Of a stretch of 64,000 bases of DNA, positions 35,155 through 43,983 are shown piece after piece. Numbering within the stretch: the stretch's first letter is position 1; the number at the start of each line of letters is the position of its first letter. Origin of the DNA: Subtercola boreus (GTDB taxonomy: Bacteria > Actinomycetota > Actinomycetes > Actinomycetales > Microbacteriaceae); NCBI RefSeq assembly GCF_006716115.1, contig NZ_VFOO01000001.1, positions 558,001-622,000 of the forward strand, in the 5' to 3' direction. A program made the translations under genes and the position numbers. The notes under the pieces were generated by a model. It searched no databases and was not told the DNA's origin. It saw nothing but the letters and a program-made list of their open reading frames with translations.

Positions 35155-36574
35155 CGTGCTCATCGTCGGCGCCGGCCCGGCCGGCCTCAGCGCGGCCCGC
35201 GCCGCCCGTCGCCAGGGCGCCGCGGTGACTCTGCTCGACTCCTCCGACGAGCTCGGCGGGCAGTACTGGCGTCACCTCCCGGCCTCACGCCCGGCCGAAC
35301 GCGAGAGTGCGCTTCACCACGGCTGGGCGACGTTCACGGCGCTCCGCGAGGAGCTCGAGGCCGATGACGGCTGCACGATCATCCGCGGGGCGAACGTCTG
35401 GGCGATCGAGACCCGCGAGGGTCGGCCCGGTGCCGTGTTCGCGGTGATCGGTGAACCCGACGGCGTCGACCGCCAGCAGCGCATCTTCGAGCCCGACGCC
35501 CTCGTGCTCGCCACCGGTGCCTACGATCGCACGCTGCCGTTCCCCGGCTGGGACCTGCCCGGAGTGTTCACAGCGGGTGCCGCCCAGGCGCTCGCGAAGG
35601 GCGAGCGCGTCGCCATCGGTTCCCGCGTGCTGGTCGCCGGGGCGGGCCCGTTCCTGCTGCCGGTCGCAGCCTCGCTCGCCGCCACCGGTTCGACCGTGAT
35701 CGGCGTGTACGAGGCCAACCGCACGAAATCGCTGGCCCGTGGATGGCTGCCAAAACCTTGGCAGCTGCTCCGCGCCGCGAAGAAGGGCACAGAACTCGCC
35801 GGGTACGTGCTGAACCATCTGCAGCACCGCATTCCGTACCGGCTCGGCACGGCCGTGGTGCGCGCCGACGGTACCGACCGTGTCGAGAGCGTGACGGTCG
35901 CCTCCGTCGATGCCTCCTGGGCGCCGATCCCGGGCACCGAGCGCACCTTCGCTGTCGACGCGGTCTGTGTCGGCCACGGCTTCACCCCGCGTCTCGAGCT
36001 CGCCCTCGCGGCGGGCTGCGAGCTGGGTGCGGACGATTTCGTGAGCGTCGACGAGGGGCAGCAGACGAGCATCCCGTCGGTGTACGCCGCCGGCGAGATC
36101 ACCGGCATCGGCGGGGTCGACGCGGCGCTCGCCGAGGGGGAAATCGCCGGTCACACCGCCGCCGGCGGTTCGGTTCTGGATGCCCGGCTCACACCTGCAC
36201 TCGCACACCGCCGCACGTACCGCTCCTTCGCCGACCGCATCGAGAACGCGCACGGCATCGAACCCGGCTGGACGCGCTGGCTCACCGACGACACGGTCGT
36301 CTGCCGGTGCGAGGAGGTGACGTACGGTGCGCTCTGCGGGGTCGCGTCGGCGACGGGCGGGGCGAGCCTCCGGTCGCTGAAGCTCACCAGTCGCGCCGGA
36401 CTCGGCATCTGCCAGGGGCGGGTGTGCGGGCGCACGGTCGAGGAGCTGCTCCAGGGGCTGACGCCCGGGCACAGCGACCGGCCGGGCTCCGGGGCTGCCG
36501 ACCGGGTACGAACCGACCGGCGGCCGATCGCGCTGCCCCTCCGGCTGGGCGAGCTGGCGGCGGAACCCCTCTGA
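35141..36574 (+). CDS. FAD/NAD(P)-dependent oxidoreductase with BFD-like 2Fe-2S domain, dehydrogenase alpha subunit
   Basis: A 477-residue protein. It has the FAD fold DVLIVGAGPAGLSAARAARR at the N-terminus, LATGAYDRTLPFPGWDLPGV, a second nucleotide-binding segment VLVAGAGPFLLPVAASLA at about 165, and VYAAGEITGIGGVDAALAEG. The C-terminal BFD-like cluster has ligands C388 and C390 (CRCEEV), C424 and C429 (CQGRVCG). This combination is typical of HcnB and the alpha subunit of heteromeric D-hydroxyproline dehydrogenase, which oxidises cis-4-hydroxy-D-proline to pyrroline-4-hydroxy-2-carboxylate. It starts inside the gamma-subunit gene. Confidence 0.88.
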   Translation: MTVPDVLIVGAGPAGLSAARAARRQGAAVTLLDSSDELGGQYWRHLPASRPAERESALHHGWATFTALREELEADDGCTIIRGANVWAIETREGRPGAVFAVIGEPDGVDRQQRIFEPDALVLATGAYDRTLPFPGWDLPGVFTAGAAQALAKGERVAIGSRVLVAGAGPFLLPVAASLAATGSTVIGVYEANRTKSLARGWLPKPWQLLRAAKKGTELAGYVLNHLQHRIPYRLGTAVVRADGTDRVESVTVASVDASWAPIPGTERTFAVDAVCVGHGFTPRLELALAAGCELGADDFVSVDEGQQTSIPSVYAAGEITGIGGVDAALAEGEIAGHTAAGGSVLDARLTPALAHRRTYRSFADRIENAHGIEPGWTRWLTDDTVVCRCEEVTYGALCGVASATGGASLRSLKLTSRAGLGICQGRVCGRTVEELLQGLTPGHSDRPGSGAADRVRTDRRPIALPLRLGELAAEPL

Positions 36575-36686
36575 GCTCCTCTCCTCCACATGCGACCGAT
36601 CGACGACGTTCTCCACAGATTCCTCTGCTCATCACGATCCGGCCCACCGAGGCCGCACACTGGGACCACTCCCGAGAAAGACACCC

Positions 36687-37604
36687 ATGACCAACACGGC
36701 ATTCGACCTCGGCGGCGTCATCGTCGCCACCACCCTCGCCTTCACAGAAGACGCTTCGGCCCCGGCCGGCCTCGCCGTCGACTACGACCGCTACGCGGAG
36801 CACTGCAACTGGCTCATCGAGAACGGCTGCCGTGGCGTCGGCCCGAACGGATCGCTCGGCGAGTACTCCTCGCTCACCGACGACGAGCGCCGGAAGGTCG
36901 TGCAGACCGCCGTCGAGGCCGTCGACGGCCGGGGCCTCGTCATCGCCGGTGTGCACGGCATCGGCTGGCACCAGGCCAGGCACTGGGCGGAGCTCGCGAA
37001 GGAGGATGGCGCCGACGGCGTTCTGCTGCTGCCGCCGACCATCTACCGGGCCAGCGACGCGGAGGTCATCGAGCACTACACCCGTGTCGCCGAGGTGGGC
37101 CTGCCGATCATGGCCTACAACAACCCGTTCGACACCAAGGTCGACCTGACCCCCGCCCTGCTCGCCGAGATCGCGAAGATCCCCGAGGTCGTGGCGGTGA
37201 AGGAGTTCTCGGGCGACATCCGCCGCGTGCTCGAGATCAGGGAACTCACCGACCTCGACGTGATCGCCGGCGCCGACGACCTGCTCTTCGAGACCTTGGT
37301 GGATGGCGCGGTCGGCTGGTTCGCCGGCTACCCGAACGCCTTCCCGAAAGAGGCCGTCGAGATCTACACGCTCGTCACCGAGGGTAAAATCGCAGAGGCG
37401 CTCATGCTCTACAAGGAGCTCGTGGCGGTGTTCCGCTGGGACTCCCGCACGGAGTTCGTGCAGGCGATCAAGCTCTCCATCGACATCGCCGGCCAGAGCT
37501 TCGGCGGCAAGACCCGGCCGCCGCGCGGCCCCCTCAGCGCGGAGAACGAGGCGAAGGTGCGAGCCGATACCGAGAAGGCGTTGCGCTACCTCGCGTCGCG
37601 CTGA
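36687..37604 (+). CDS. DapA-family lyase, probable pyrroline-4-hydroxy-2-carboxylate deaminase
   Basis: A 305-residue class I aldolase-fold protein. The Schiff-base lysine is K172 in VVAVKEFSGD and the general-acid tyrosine Y144 is in IMAYNNPF; CRGVGPNGSLGEYSSLTDDE is the carboxylate-binding loop. In hydroxyproline pathways this family deaminates and dehydrates pyrroline-4-hydroxy-2-carboxylate to 2-oxoglutarate semialdehyde, and the neighbours supply exactly the preceding and following steps. Alone, the sequence could also be a dihydrodipicolinate synthase-like aldolase. It is 112 bp after the dehydrogenase alpha-subunit gene. Confidence 0.85.
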   Translation: MTNTAFDLGGVIVATTLAFTEDASAPAGLAVDYDRYAEHCNWLIENGCRGVGPNGSLGEYSSLTDDERRKVVQTAVEAVDGRGLVIAGVHGIGWHQARHWAELAKEDGADGVLLLPPTIYRASDAEVIEHYTRVAEVGLPIMAYNNPFDTKVDLTPALLAEIAKIPEVVAVKEFSGDIRRVLEIRELTDLDVIAGADDLLFETLVDGAVGWFAGYPNAFPKEAVEIYTLVTEGKIAEALMLYKELVAVFRWDSRTEFVQAIKLSIDIAGQSFGGKTRPPRGPLSAENEAKVRADTEKALRYLASR

Positions 37605-37638
37605 ATCCCGGCCACCCGAAACACCCACAAGGAGCACC

Positions 37639-38640
37639 ATGCGCAGCAGCCGGATGTTCACCGCCGTCGATTCGCACACCGAGGGCATGCCCACGCGGGT
37701 CGTGACGGGCGGCATGGGCGTCATCCCCGGCGCCACCATGAACGAGAAGCGGCTCCACTTCATGGAGCACCTCGACGACGTGAGACTCCTCCTCATGAAC
37801 GAGCCGAGGGGGCACGCCGCGATGAGCGGCGCCATCCTGCAGCCGTCCACGCGGGCCGACGCCGACTGGGGTGTGGTCTACATCGAGGTCTCCGGATGTC
37901 TCCCGATGTGCGGCCACGGCACGATCGGTGTGGCGACCGTGCTGGTCGAGACGGGCATGGTCGAGGTCGTCGAACCGGTCACGACCATCCGGCTCGACAC
38001 GCCGGCCGGGCTCGTCATTGCGCGCGTCGCGGTCAGTGACGGGCACGCGGACTCGGTCACGATCGAGAACGTTCCCGCCTACGTCGAACGTCTCGATGCG
38101 GTGATCGAGGTGCCGGGCTACGGCCGGGTCCCGTACTCGCTGGCGTTCGGTGGCAACTTCTACGCGATGGTCGACCTCGACGCGGTGAGCCTGCCGTTCG
38201 ACCGCAGCCGCCAGAACGACATCATCGAGGCGGGGCTCGCCATCATGGCGGCGATCAACGAGCAGGACGCCCCGCGACATCCGGAGATCGACGGCGTGGA
38301 CCACTGCCACCACGTCGAGTTCATCGCGCCCGGGTCGGATGCGACGCTCTCGCGGCACGCGATGGCGATCCACCCGGGCTGGTTCGACCGCTCGCCGTGC
38401 GGCACCGGAACGTCCGCCCGCATGGCCGAGCTGTGGGCCCGGGGCGAGCTCGCCCTCGACACCGACTTCGTCAACGAGTCGTTCATCGGCTCGCGTTTCG
38501 TCGGCCGCCTCCTCCGCACCACCGAGGTCGGCGGCCGCCCCGCGGTGATCCCGACCATCACCGGCCGCGCCTGGGTCACCGGCATCGGACAGTACCTGCT
38601 CGACCCCTCCGACCCGTTCCCCACCGGCTTCCAGTTCTGA
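37639..38640 (+). CDS. 4-hydroxyproline 2-epimerase (proline racemase family)
   Basis: A 333-residue proline racemase-fold enzyme with both catalytic cysteines, C91 in PMCGHGTIG and C254 in SPCGTGTSA. Two cysteines indicate racemase/epimerase chemistry, whereas trans-3-hydroxyproline dehydratases replace one of them. It would convert trans-4-hydroxy-L-proline to cis-4-hydroxy-D-proline, the first step of the pathway encoded around it. HTEGMPTRVVTGG and HHVEFIAPGSDATLSRHAMA are further family signatures. ATG 37639 follows AAGGAG; a much longer open frame upstream (from 37303) overlaps the DapA-like gene and is spurious. Confidence 0.9.
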   Translation: MRSSRMFTAVDSHTEGMPTRVVTGGMGVIPGATMNEKRLHFMEHLDDVRLLLMNEPRGHAAMSGAILQPSTRADADWGVVYIEVSGCLPMCGHGTIGVATVLVETGMVEVVEPVTTIRLDTPAGLVIARVAVSDGHADSVTIENVPAYVERLDAVIEVPGYGRVPYSLAFGGNFYAMVDLDAVSLPFDRSRQNDIIEAGLAIMAAINEQDAPRHPEIDGVDHCHHVEFIAPGSDATLSRHAMAIHPGWFDRSPCGTGTSARMAELWARGELALDTDFVNESFIGSRFVGRLLRTTEVGGRPAVIPTITGRAWVTGIGQYLLDPSDPFPTGFQF

Positions 38641-38647
38641 GCCTGCC

Positions 38648-38699
38648 CACCCCGCTGCCGGCCCTCTGCCCGCCCCGCTGCCCGCCCCTCTGCTCGCGG
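38648..38699 (+). repeat. two copies of a C-rich 23-24 bp repeat
   Basis: CCCCGCTG..CCCTCTG recurs with a 23-24 bp period in the gap between the epimerase and aldehyde dehydrogenase genes. No stem-loop with a T-run is formed. Confidence 0.6.
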
Positions 38700-38737
38700 G
38701 CGACCATCCCCGCACCACCCAGTACCAGGAGTCCGAC

Positions 38738-40300
38738 GTGACCGACACCACCACCCCCGCCATCCCGACCCCCACGGGCTCCGGCGGCGCAGCCGGCCCG
38801 ACAGCGGCCGACGACGTCGAAGCGCTGGCCGGCCGCGCCGCCGCTTCCAGCCGGGCCTTCGCGCAGACCGCGCCGCGCGATCGCGCCCGCGCGCTGGTCG
38901 CGGTCGGCGACGCGCTCGCCGCAGCCGCCGACGAACTCATCGACCTCGCGATGGCCGAGACCGGCCTCGCCCGCCCGCGCCTCACCGGTGAACTGAAGCG
39001 CACGGTGGTGCAGCTGAAGCTCTTCGCCGAGACGATCGTCGACGGTGCGTACCTCGACGCCCGCATCGATCCGGCCGACCCCGAGTTCGCGCTCGGTGCC
39101 CGGCCCGACCTCCGTCGCACCCTCGTCCCGCTCGGCCCGGTCCTGAACTACGCGGGCAGCAACTTCCCGTTCGCGTTCTCCGTGGCCGGGGGTGACACCG
39201 CGGCCGCGCTGGCCGCCGGCTGCCCGGTGATCGTGAAGGGCCACCCCGGGCATCCACAGCTCTCGATCCGCACCGCCGCCATCGTCGCCGAAGCCCTCGC
39301 CGTGGCCGGTATGCCCGACGGGGTCTTCCAACTCGCCCTCGGGCAGGAGGCGGGCGTTGCGCTGCTGAAGGACGATCGCATCCGCGCCGGATCGTTCACC
39401 GGTTCGCTCCGCGCGGGTCGCTTCCTCGCGGATGTCGCTGCCGCGCGCCCCCGCCCGATCCCGTTCTTCGGCGAGCTCGGCAGCGTCAACCCGGTCTTCG
39501 TCTTCCCCTCCGCCGCGGCGGGCGCCGGCGCGGCCGCCACCATCGGAGCGGGCTTCGCCGCCAGCATCTCGGGGTCGGCCGGGCAGCTCTGCACCAAGCC
39601 GGGGTTCCTCTTCGTGCCCGCCGAGTCCGCCGCCGAACTCACCCGAGCGGTCGCCTCCGGCGTCGCCGGCGTCCCCGAGCAGCGGATGCTCAACCCGCAG
39701 ATCGCGTCGGGATTCGTCGCCCGCCAGCACACCGTGCTCGGCGCCGACGGGGTCAGCACCGTCGTCGACGGCGGCACACGTCTCGACGGAGACGAGCAGG
39801 GCTGGGTGACCCCGACGGTCGCGTCGACGACCGTCGCAGCCCTCAGCGCGGCCGGTTCCGCCGTGCTCGACGAGGCGTTCGGTCCGCTCTCCGTCGTGGT
39901 CGCGTACGACGACGTCTCTGAGCTGGCTGCCCTCGCTGCCGAGCTGTTCCCCGGCAACCTGACGTCGACCGTCTTCCTCGGCGAGGGCGACGAATCAGCC
40001 CTCGTGCACGAGTTCGTCTCGGTGCTCAGCGAGACCAGCGGGCGGGTGCTCTTCGGCGGCTGGCCCACAGGCGTCGCGGTCACCCCGGCCATGCAGCACG
40101 GCGGGCCCTACCCCGCCACGACGAGCGACAGCGGAACCTCGGTGGGCTCCGCAGCGATCACCCGGTTCCTGCGGGCCGTCACCTACCAGGACGCCCCCCA
40201 GCCCCTCCTGCCGCCGCAACTCCGCGACGACAACCCCTGGAACGTGCCGCAGACCATCTCGCCCCCCGGCGCCTCGGCCACCTGGGGCGCGCTGGTCTGA
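38738..40300 (+). CDS. aldehyde dehydrogenase, probable 2-oxoglutarate semialdehyde dehydrogenase
   Basis: A 520-residue NAD(P)-dependent aldehyde dehydrogenase with catalytic C285 (QLCTKPGF) and general base E246 (FFGELGSVNP). VIVKGHPGHPQLSIRTAAIV and the Ala-rich AAGAGAAATIGAGFAASISG match the branch that oxidises 2-oxoglutarate semialdehyde to 2-oxoglutarate. It closes the hydroxyproline pathway. GTG 38738 lies 97 bp after the epimerase; that gap contains two copies of a C-rich 23-24 bp repeat. A Gly/Ala-rich N-terminal extension of about 25 residues is unusual. Confidence 0.87.
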   Translation: MTDTTTPAIPTPTGSGGAAGPTAADDVEALAGRAAASSRAFAQTAPRDRARALVAVGDALAAAADELIDLAMAETGLARPRLTGELKRTVVQLKLFAETIVDGAYLDARIDPADPEFALGARPDLRRTLVPLGPVLNYAGSNFPFAFSVAGGDTAAALAAGCPVIVKGHPGHPQLSIRTAAIVAEALAVAGMPDGVFQLALGQEAGVALLKDDRIRAGSFTGSLRAGRFLADVAAARPRPIPFFGELGSVNPVFVFPSAAAGAGAAATIGAGFAASISGSAGQLCTKPGFLFVPAESAAELTRAVASGVAGVPEQRMLNPQIASGFVARQHTVLGADGVSTVVDGGTRLDGDEQGWVTPTVASTTVAALSAAGSAVLDEAFGPLSVVVAYDDVSELAALAAELFPGNLTSTVFLGEGDESALVHEFVSVLSETSGRVLFGGWPTGVAVTPAMQHGGPYPATTSDSGTSVGSAAITRFLRAVTYQDAPQPLLPPQLRDDNPWNVPQTISPPGASATWGALV

Positions 40301-40455
40301 CCGGCCCCGCCGGCCCGCCGGCCCAGCCGGCCCGGGCGCGGGCGAACGGGCGAACGTCAGACAGCGCGACCGCCCAGGGGCGTGCGCGTCGGCCGAGCCT
40401 CGTCCATTCGTCGCGCAGCCCGGCGGGCGGGCGCGGGGAGGCGCAGAATGGGACC

Positions 40456-41469
40456 ATGGACCCCGTCGCCGCCCTCTCCGAGATCGCCTTCCACCTGGAA
40501 CGCGACCGGGCACCGCAGTTCAAGGTGCAGGCCTTCCGGAAGGCCGCGGCGACGCTCGGCGCCTGGAGCCCCGCTGAGCTGGCGGCCCGCGCCGGCGACG
40601 GCCGTCTCAAGGCGACGAAGGGCATCGGTGCGAGCACCTTCGAGGTGGTGCGGCAGGCGCTCGACGGCGGCGTGCCCGACCGCCTCGCGAAGCTGCGCGC
40701 CGCAGCGACAAGCCCCCTCACCGACGGCGGCCGGGCGCTCGCCGCCCAGATCCGGGGTGACCTCCATTCGCACAGCGACTGGTCCGACGGCACCACACCC
40801 GTCCCGCTGATGGTCGATGCCGCCGTCAGCCTCGGCCGCGAGTATCTCGCCCTCACCGACCACTCACCGCACCTCACAGTCGCGCACGGACTCACGGCCG
40901 AACGCCTCACCGACCAACTGGACGTCGTCGACGAACTCGACCGGCACACCCCCGGCCTCCGGCTGCTGACAGGCATCGAGGTCGACATTCTCGACGACGG
41001 CACCCTGGACCAGAACCCCGAACTGCTCGATCGCCTCGATGTGGTGGTGGCGAGCATCCATTCGCATCTGCGGGCAGACCGGGCCACGATGACCGAACGG
41101 ATGCTCGGGGCCGTCACGCACCCGCGCACCACGATCCTCGGCCACTGCACTGGGCGGCTCGTCGAAGGCTCCCGCGGAACCCGTCCGCCGTCGGAGTTCG
41201 ACGCCGCGCGGGTGTTCGCGGCCTGCGCGGAGAACGACGTCGCCGTGGAGATCAACGCCCGGCCGGAGCGCCAGGATCCGCCGGACGACCTGATCGCTCT
41301 CGCGCTCGACTCGGGCTGCCTGTTCAGCATCGATTCCGATGCGCATGCCCCCGGCCAGCTGGCGCTTCTCGACTACGGGATCGAACGCGCGGCAGCGAAC
41401 GGGGTGCCGGCCGACCGCATCATCACAACGTGGCCGGTGGAGCGCCTGCTCGAGTGGGCTCGCCACTGA
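40456..41469 (+). CDS. PHP-domain phosphoesterase with PolX-like N-terminal domain
   Basis: A 337-residue protein. Residues 1-90 resemble the helical N-terminal domain of family X DNA polymerases (EIAFHLERDRAPQFKVQAFR, LKATKGIGASTFEVVRQALD). Residues about 98-335 form a PHP metal-dependent phosphoesterase with GDLHSHSDWSDGT, LALTDHSPHL, GIEVDIL, SIHSHL, GHCTGR, EINARP and DSDAHAPGQL. The polymerase palm present in full PolX is missing. It may process DNA ends or small phosphoesters. ATG 40456 has a CAGAAT box six bases upstream. It overlaps the DUF998 gene tail to tail by 47 bp. Confidence 0.85.
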   Translation: MDPVAALSEIAFHLERDRAPQFKVQAFRKAAATLGAWSPAELAARAGDGRLKATKGIGASTFEVVRQALDGGVPDRLAKLRAAATSPLTDGGRALAAQIRGDLHSHSDWSDGTTPVPLMVDAAVSLGREYLALTDHSPHLTVAHGLTAERLTDQLDVVDELDRHTPGLRLLTGIEVDILDDGTLDQNPELLDRLDVVVASIHSHLRADRATMTERMLGAVTHPRTTILGHCTGRLVEGSRGTRPPSEFDAARVFAACAENDVAVEINARPERQDPPDDLIALALDSGCLFSIDSDAHAPGQLALLDYGIERAAANGVPADRIITTWPVERLLEWARH

Positions 41470-42169
41470 AGACGGGCTCTGGTGCGCGCACGGCATCCGC
41501 GACATCCGCCGCAGGCAGCCGCACCAGCGCGAACACGATCACCCAGAGCAGTGCGACGGTCGCTGCGGCCAGTTCCAGCCAGCCGCCGAGGTCCACCCGG
41601 AACCGGAACACCGACAGCAGTCCGCCGACGCCCGACGCGAGGATGATCAGCGCCCCGCTCGCGATCGACACGGCGAACAGCGGGCGGAGGGTGTGCGCAT
41701 ACGCCGCCTGGATGATCGCCAGCCCGACCGCGGCGAAGCCGAGCGTCGCGGCGAGGGTGTGCACGAAGTCGGCCACGGTCGATCCGTTCGTGAACGGCAC
41801 TGGGCACCCCGGCGAGCAGGTCACGCGTGAGGCCAGTGCGATCGAGAGGCAGGCGAAGAGCAGGGTTGCAGAGATGCTCCACGCCCCGAGCAGCCGCACA
41901 CGAGACCGGATGCCCGACCGCCCGAGGGCGACGAGACCGCCGCCGACCGCGATGGCGAGGAGGCCCGAGTTGAAGATCAGGGGAGTGGGAGCATCCGAAG
42001 CACCCATCTCGCTGAGATAGACGTTGGTCTGCGAAGCCAGCCGGGTCGCCCAGATGACAGCGACGCCGACTGCCAGCAGGACGGCACCGACCAGGCGCAC
42101 GGCTACAAGTGCGGTGCTTCGCCCCGAACGGGAGAACCCCGGCGGCCGCGGGGGTCGCCGGGGTTCCAT
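41423..42169 (-). CDS. DUF998 family membrane protein
   Basis: A 248-residue protein with six predicted helices (for example VRLVGAVLLAVGVAVIWATR and LWVIVFALVRL) matching the DUF998 family of uncharacterised membrane proteins. TNVYLSEMGASDAPTPLIFN after helix 1 is a typical segment, and a periplasmic loop has two cysteines (CSPGCP) that may form a disulfide. ATG 42169 lies ten bases after the SRPBCC stop; a TAAACT box (complement 42177-42182) overlaps that stop codon seven bases before the ATG. Confidence 0.82.
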   Translation of the reverse strand: MEPRRPPRPPGFSRSGRSTALVAVRLVGAVLLAVGVAVIWATRLASQTNVYLSEMGASDAPTPLIFNSGLLAIAVGGGLVALGRSGIRSRVRLLGAWSISATLLFACLSIALASRVTCSPGCPVPFTNGSTVADFVHTLAATLGFAAVGLAIIQAAYAHTLRPLFAVSIASGALIILASGVGGLLSVFRFRVDLGGWLELAAATVALLWVIVFALVRLPAADVADAVRAPEPVFSGEPTRAGAPPATL

Positions 42170-42179
42170 GGGACAGAGT

Positions 42180-42635
42180 TTACGCGGAGACGTCGCCGCG
42201 CCAGGACCCGTCTTCGGAGCCCTTCTTCTCGATGTACTCCTTGAAGTTCTTCAGGTCCTTCTTGACAGCGTGGTTGTCGGCGCCGAGAGCGCCACCCAGC
42301 TTCTCGAGGAGTCCCTGGGCTTCCCAGTCGAGCTGCACGGTGACGCGGGTCTCATCGTCGCTCAGCTTGTGGAACGTGACGACGCCGGCGTGATCGACGT
42401 CGCCGCCGGTGCTGTTCCAGGCGACGCGCTCATCGGGGTGCTGCTCCGTGATGTTGGCCTCGAACGTCTTCTCGACGGGACCGACTTTGACCGTCCACAC
42501 CGTGAGGGTCTCGGTCTCCTGCTTGATCGACTCGACCTCGTCGAGGAACTTCGGGAATTCCTCGAACTGGGTCCATTGGTTGTACGCGACCGAGACGGGA
42601 ACGCTGACGTCGACGGTTTCGATGACCTGTGGCAT
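42180..42635 (-). CDS. SRPBCC (START/cyclase-dehydrase-like) protein
   Basis: A 151-residue helix-grip protein: VIETVDVSVPVSVAYNQWTQ, FEEFPKFLDEVESIKQETET, then WNSTGGDVDHAGVVTFHKLS and a C-terminal helix GGALGADNHAVKKDLKNFKE. The family binds hydrophobic ligands and includes coenzyme Q-binding and stress-linked proteins; mycobacterial Rv0910-like toxins share the fold. The ATG has an AAGGAG ribosome site. It is followed by the DUF998 gene in the same direction. Confidence 0.87.
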   Translation of the reverse strand: MPQVIETVDVSVPVSVAYNQWTQFEEFPKFLDEVESIKQETETLTVWTVKVGPVEKTFEANITEQHPDERVAWNSTGGDVDHAGVVTFHKLSDDETRVTVQLDWEAQGLLEKLGGALGADNHAVKKDLKNFKEYIEKKGSEDGSWRGDVSA

Positions 42636-42799
42636 TTCGGATGACTCCTTCAGTGTCGGCGGATCCGACTCTTCGACGTTACGTCCGGAGCAAAGACCGG
42701 GGCACCCCTCGCTTTTTCGGGCCTGAATCTGGTAGGGCCGCGTTCAGCAAACCCCCAGCAGGATGGCCTGTGCGGGTGTACGGCTGCGATGATGGAGGC

Positions 42800-43090
42800 A
42801 TGAACGAGATCTCTGTTTCCGAACTGGCTGCCGTTTCCGCACCGTCGATCATCGATGTGCGTGAGCCCGACGAGTTCGCCGGCGGGCACGTGCCCGGCGC
42901 CGTGAACATCCCCCTCGGCCAGCTCCAGGGGAGCGACCTTCCCGAGGGTCCGGTCTACGTGATCTGCGAACTCGGCGGCCGGAGCGCCCGCGCGACGCAG
43001 TATCTCGCCGGCCAGGGTGTCGACGCGACGAACATCGCCGGCGGCACCACGGCCTGGCGCGAGGCGGGCCTCGCGACAACCCAGGACTGA
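42800..43090 (+). CDS. single-domain rhodanese-like sulfurtransferase
   Basis: A 96-residue rhodanese domain with the catalytic cysteine C56 in the loop CELGGRS. IIDVREPDEFAGGHVPGAVNIP and GGTTAWREAGLAT are the conserved N- and C-terminal motifs. It probably carries persulfide sulfur in the cytoplasm. ATG 42800 has a GATGAT box six bases upstream; GGAGG is too close to the ATG to act as a ribosome site. It is divergent from the SRPBCC gene. Confidence 0.9.
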   Translation: MNEISVSELAAVSAPSIIDVREPDEFAGGHVPGAVNIPLGQLQGSDLPEGPVYVICELGGRSARATQYLAGQGVDATNIAGGTTAWREAGLATTQD

Positions 43091-43150
43091 GCGCCGCGAG
43101 GCCCGTTCGATCAACCTGCCGAGCGGATGCTCAGCCCCGGTCGGGCGTCG

Positions 43151-43897
43151 TCACGACGTGATCGAGGCGGTGGATGATCCACCGGCCTTGAGCGCGGCGA
43201 AACGGGCATCGACCTCGGTGAGTTCGCCCAGGTCGTCGAGCTGGTCGAACTGCGAGTCGAGGCTCGACGCGGCGATTTCGCTCGCACCCCGCACCTTCGC
43301 CTCCTCGCGGCGGATCTTGTCCTCGAAGCGGCTGACCTCGCTCGTGGGGTCGAGGATGTCGACGCTCTTCACCGCGTCGAGCACCTGGGCCTGGGCGGCA
43401 GCGCTCTTCGAGCGGGCCACGAGTTCGCTGCGCTTCGACTTCAGCTGGTCGAGCTTCTGCTTCATCGTGTTCAGGCCGGTCTTCAGCTTGTCGACGATCT
43501 CGGTCTGCGAGGCGATCTGCGGCTCCGCGTCGGTCGCCTCCTTCTCGGACTGGATCTGGCGTTGCAGGGCGATCTTCGCGAGGGAGTCGAAGCGGTCGGC
43601 GTCGGCAGCAGTGCCTTCGCCTCCCTCCGCCCGGTACTCGTCGGCCTTGCGGCTCGCGGCCAGGGCCTTCGCGCCCCAGCTCGCCGCGGCCTCGACGTCT
43701 TCGCGGTGGTCGTCCTCGGCCAGGCGCAGGTTGCCGATCGTCTCGGCGATGGCGCTCTCGGCGTCGGCGATGCTGTTCGTGTAGTCGCGCACCATCTGGT
43801 CGAGCATCTTCTCCGGGTCTTCGGCGGAGTCGATCAGTGCATTGATGTTCGCCTTCGTGAGCTGCGCGATGCGGCCGAAGATGGACTGTTTTGCCAT
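43151..43897 (-). CDS. pspA: PspA/IM30 family phage shock protein
   Basis: A 248-residue coiled-coil ESCRT-III-like protein that guards the cytoplasmic membrane under stress. It starts MAKQSIFGRIAQLTKANINA, the amphipathic membrane helix, and continues with EDPEKMLDQMVRDYTNSIAD and long helical hairpins. The ATG is preceded by AGAAGGAACC. It lies immediately downstream of the large TPM-domain gene on the same strand (87-bp gap), a pairing that suggests a joint membrane-stress role. Confidence 0.93.
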   Translation of the reverse strand: MAKQSIFGRIAQLTKANINALIDSAEDPEKMLDQMVRDYTNSIADAESAIAETIGNLRLAEDDHREDVEAAASWGAKALAASRKADEYRAEGGEGTAADADRFDSLAKIALQRQIQSEKEATDAEPQIASQTEIVDKLKTGLNTMKQKLDQLKSKRSELVARSKSAAAQAQVLDAVKSVDILDPTSEVSRFEDKIRREEAKVRGASEIAASSLDSQFDQLDDLGELTEVDARFAALKAGGSSTASITS

Positions 43898-43983
43898 GGT
43901 TCCTTCTCTTTTCGTGTGGTTCTGCCGGTTGTCTGGATCGTTGTCCGTGATGGTCTGCGTGGGGACTCTGGTCAGCGGGGAGC

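Noticed and set aside
33517-36574. Three-subunit oxidoreductase read as a hydrogen cyanide synthase (hcnABC)
   Set aside because: Subunit types match, but the adjacent epimerase, deaminase and semialdehyde dehydrogenase make a hydroxyproline dehydrogenase far more likely.
26453-40300. Possible secondary-metabolite gene cluster
   Set aside because: No polyketide synthase, peptide synthetase, terpene cyclase or RiPP-type genes; the region is explained as catabolism.
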